Shown here one piece after another: positions 6,153 to 6,959 of a DNA stretch of 6,959 nucleotides. The first letter of the stretch is position 1. Each line of letters starts with the position of its first letter. The position numbers and the translations under genes are program-made. The notes beneath the pieces were generated by a model. It saw only the letters and a program-made list of their open reading frames with translations, ran no database searches and was not told where the DNA came from. Origin of the DNA: Acidobacteriota bacterium (lineage in GTDB: Bacteria > Acidobacteriota > Blastocatellia > RBC074); NCBI GenBank assembly GCA_013140935.1, contig JABFSD010000222.1, forward strand, positions 1 to 6,959, in the 5' to 3' direction.

Positions 6153-6404
6153 TCACTCAGCTTCGCAGGCGTAAGCGCGCGCCAGGTCGCGGTCAATCTG
6201 TTCGTTGTCTGAACCGTTGGCCGGGCCGTCTTTCCATTCGCCAAAAAATTTTCGGATGTCGCCGTGGCGCGGCGGCGGTTCCACTGGCCCGCTTTGCGAA
6301 AGGTCATTGAGGTCATTAAGGATCAAGGCGGCCAGCGTCAAGCGCTCCGCCGTAGGAAGCGGGCGCACCGTCTGCTGATAAAGCTCTTGTACATTTGCGA
6401 TCAT
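6153..6404 (-). CDS. Antitoxin of a VapBC-like type II toxin-antitoxin pair
   Basis: The product is 83 aa, starting MIANVQELYQQTVRPLPTAE and ending in an acidic tail (DNEQIDRDLARAYACEAE). It resembles the small antitoxins found directly upstream of PIN toxins: an N-terminal helix with LYxxxxRPLPxxERLxLAxxIL, a proline-rich linker (39-45), then GDIRKFFGEWKDG (48-60) and the charged C-terminal helix that would wrap the toxin. I chose ATG at 6402-6404 because AGGAGG sits seven bases upstream. A GTG at 6486-6488 would add 28 residues without homology that I can see. The gene precedes the toxin by six bases, the usual antitoxin-first order, and such proteins normally repress their own promoter. 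With the toxin broken, it may persist as an orphan antitoxin. Confidence 0.75.
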   Translation of the reverse strand: MIANVQELYQQTVRPLPTAERLTLAALILNDLNDLSQSGPVEPPPRHGDIRKFFGEWKDGPANGSDNEQIDRDLARAYACEAE

Positions 6405-6411
6405 AAAAGTC

Positions 6412-6417
6412 CCTCCT
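6412..6417 (-). promoter_or_regulatory. Strong Shine-Dalgarno AGGAGG for the antitoxin
   Basis: The minus-strand AGGAGG lies seven bases before ATG 6404. It decides this start over the in-frame upstream GTG and fits the high antitoxin synthesis expected for a type II pair. Confidence 0.75.
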
Positions 6418-6512
6418 CGTAGCAGCGCATCGAATTCCGTTTCATCTGTTTTGATAGCGCCTCTTTGCGGCGTTTGCCTGATTCGCACTGTCTTTGTGTT
6501 CGGAGCGTGGGA

Positions 6513-6518
6513 ATTATA
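6513..6518 (-). promoter_or_regulatory. Candidate -10 box (TATAAT) for the toxin-antitoxin operon
   Basis: The minus strand reads GGGTATAATTCC, a perfect -10 hexamer about 110 bases before the antitoxin ATG, in the gap between remnant B and the antitoxin. The hexamer 17 bases upstream (CTCGCC) is not a recognisable -35, so a promoter is possible but not secure. Confidence 0.3.
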
Positions 6519-6548
6519 CCCGGCTCATCGTGAATGGCGAGCGCCGAT

Positions 6549-6638
6549 TCACGCGGGCAAGCCGATGGTTCGCAACAACTCGCCGAAGCGTGCGTCGGTG
6601 CGCAGTCCATCAAAAATCGGTTCGGTGCCGAGATGGAT
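6549..6638. repeat. Direct repeat copy B (partner at 5651-5740)
   Basis: Partner of the block at 5651-5740. It is ungapped, with about 10 mismatches in 90 bases, and both copies end at the same TGA codon of the encoded C-terminus. Confidence 0.9.
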
Positions 6639-6686
6639 GAGGTAGGAGCAGCGTTCTTCGATGGCACCTTCGAGAGCTTGGGCGGA
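6549..6686 (-). pseudogene. Remnant B: C-terminus of a TPR/adenylate-cyclase- or kinase-type protein
   Basis: The minus-strand frame reads SAQALEGAIEERCSYLIHLG, then TEPIFDGLRTDARFGELLR, TIGLPA and TGA (6549-6551). This gives more of the family ending than remnant A: the last TPR-like helix (ALEGAIEER), the YL-x-x-L strand and the FDGLRTDARF tail. The frame has no start codon with support and closes upstream at a TGA near 6765, beyond recognisable homology, so it is a 5'-truncated fragment. It lies between the right-hand partial gene and the antitoxin. Confidence 0.65.
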
Positions 6687-6715
6687 TTGGTTTCGCCGAG
6701 TCCGGCTTCTTGCAA

Positions 6716-6959
6716 TTACGGATTCAGTTTCAGCAGCGGCGCGACCACATCAAGCTCCTTGTTAGCGACAGTCCAGATGGCAGTCAGTGCGGCGTCGAGC
6801 AATAGGCGGTCTTCCTGTCCCAGCGCGTTGACGGCAGGCTTGATCGAATACTTTTTCATCAAGGTAGCGCCGGGTTCGGCGGCAATTGGGATCGCGCCGA
6901 TATTCGTAGCTGCGCCCCAAGCCTGGCCGGCATCGGTGAAGGCTTCGATGGCTTTGGCG
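6716..6959 (-). CDS. C-terminal part of an unrecognised protein (5' end outside window)
   Basis: The minus-strand frame is open from the right edge to TAA at 6716-6718, about 80 codons. The composition is protein-like and GC-rich, with GQAWGAATNIGAIPIAAEPG, LMKKYSIKPAVNALG, a helix RLLLDAALTAIWTVANKEL and the ending VVAPLLKLNP. There is no signal, membrane segment or motif that I can place in a family. Beyond the stop, the same frame continues protein-like for about ten codons (LQEAGLGETNP), so the stop may be premature, or the gene may have been cut where remnant B begins. Confidence 0.6.
   Translation of the reverse strand, partial: AKAIEAFTDAGQAWGAATNIGAIPIAAEPGATLMKKYSIKPAVNALGQEDRLLLDAALTAIWTVANKELDVVAPLLKLNP

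Noticed and set aside
6153..6488. Longer 111-residue antitoxin from GTG at 6486-6488
   Set aside because: AGGAGG seven bases before the ATG at 6404 marks the shorter start, and the extra 28 residues lack family character.
6401..6715. Minus-strand 104-codon frame between the partial gene and the antitoxin
   Set aside because: It begins at TTG directly after the TAA of the right-hand gene and overlaps remnant B in another frame, where the family match is clear. At most its first ten codons may be a relic of the right-hand gene.

Overview
The window looks like an accessory region of an Acidobacteriota chromosome, probably class Blastocatellia or a relative. Two things point there. The left-hand secreted protein ends in what I recognise as the Solibacter-type C-terminal domain (TIGR03437). 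The right side carries remnants of the conserved C-terminus of TPR/adenylate-cyclase-like or Ser/Thr-kinase proteins that are abundant in this phylum. The host-like flanks are GC-rich, while the central gene pair is clearly AT-richer (two sampled 60-base lines: about 65% GC near 1021, about 43% GC near 3601). This fits a horizontally acquired defence cassette.

Layout. (1) 1-1929, minus strand: a secreted protein running off the left edge, with a signal peptide, two tandem copies of an uncharacterised domain, and TIGR03437. (2) 1930-2754: about 0.8 kb without a confident gene, holding three separate inverted-repeat structures, one of them a nested palindrome. (3) 2755-5561, plus strand: a two-gene operon joined by a 4-base ATGA overlap. 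It encodes a DUF4365-type PD-(D/E)XK nuclease fused to an APAZ region, then a short catalytically dead prokaryotic Argonaute. (4) 5651-6686, minus strand: a vapBC-like antitoxin/PIN-toxin pair whose toxin has an in-frame TAG, sandwiched between two copies of the same 3' gene end. (5) 6716-6959, minus strand: the C-terminus of an unrecognised protein entering from the right edge.

The central pair matches the SPARDA architecture (short prokaryotic Argonaute, DNase-associated). In studied SPARDA systems the pAgo loads a small guide and senses complementary invader DNA. It then switches on the partner nuclease, which degrades nucleic acids indiscriminately and stops infection at the cost of the cell. 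Here the nuclease motif is intact (GID at 38-40, QIK at 61-63) while the pAgo PIWI lacks the catalytic aspartates, so cleavage would fall to the partner. The TA pair is a second, apparently decayed, growth-arrest module beside it. The system type is known; this locus, its palindrome-rich upstream region and the repeat-flanked broken TA cassette are the parts worth following up.
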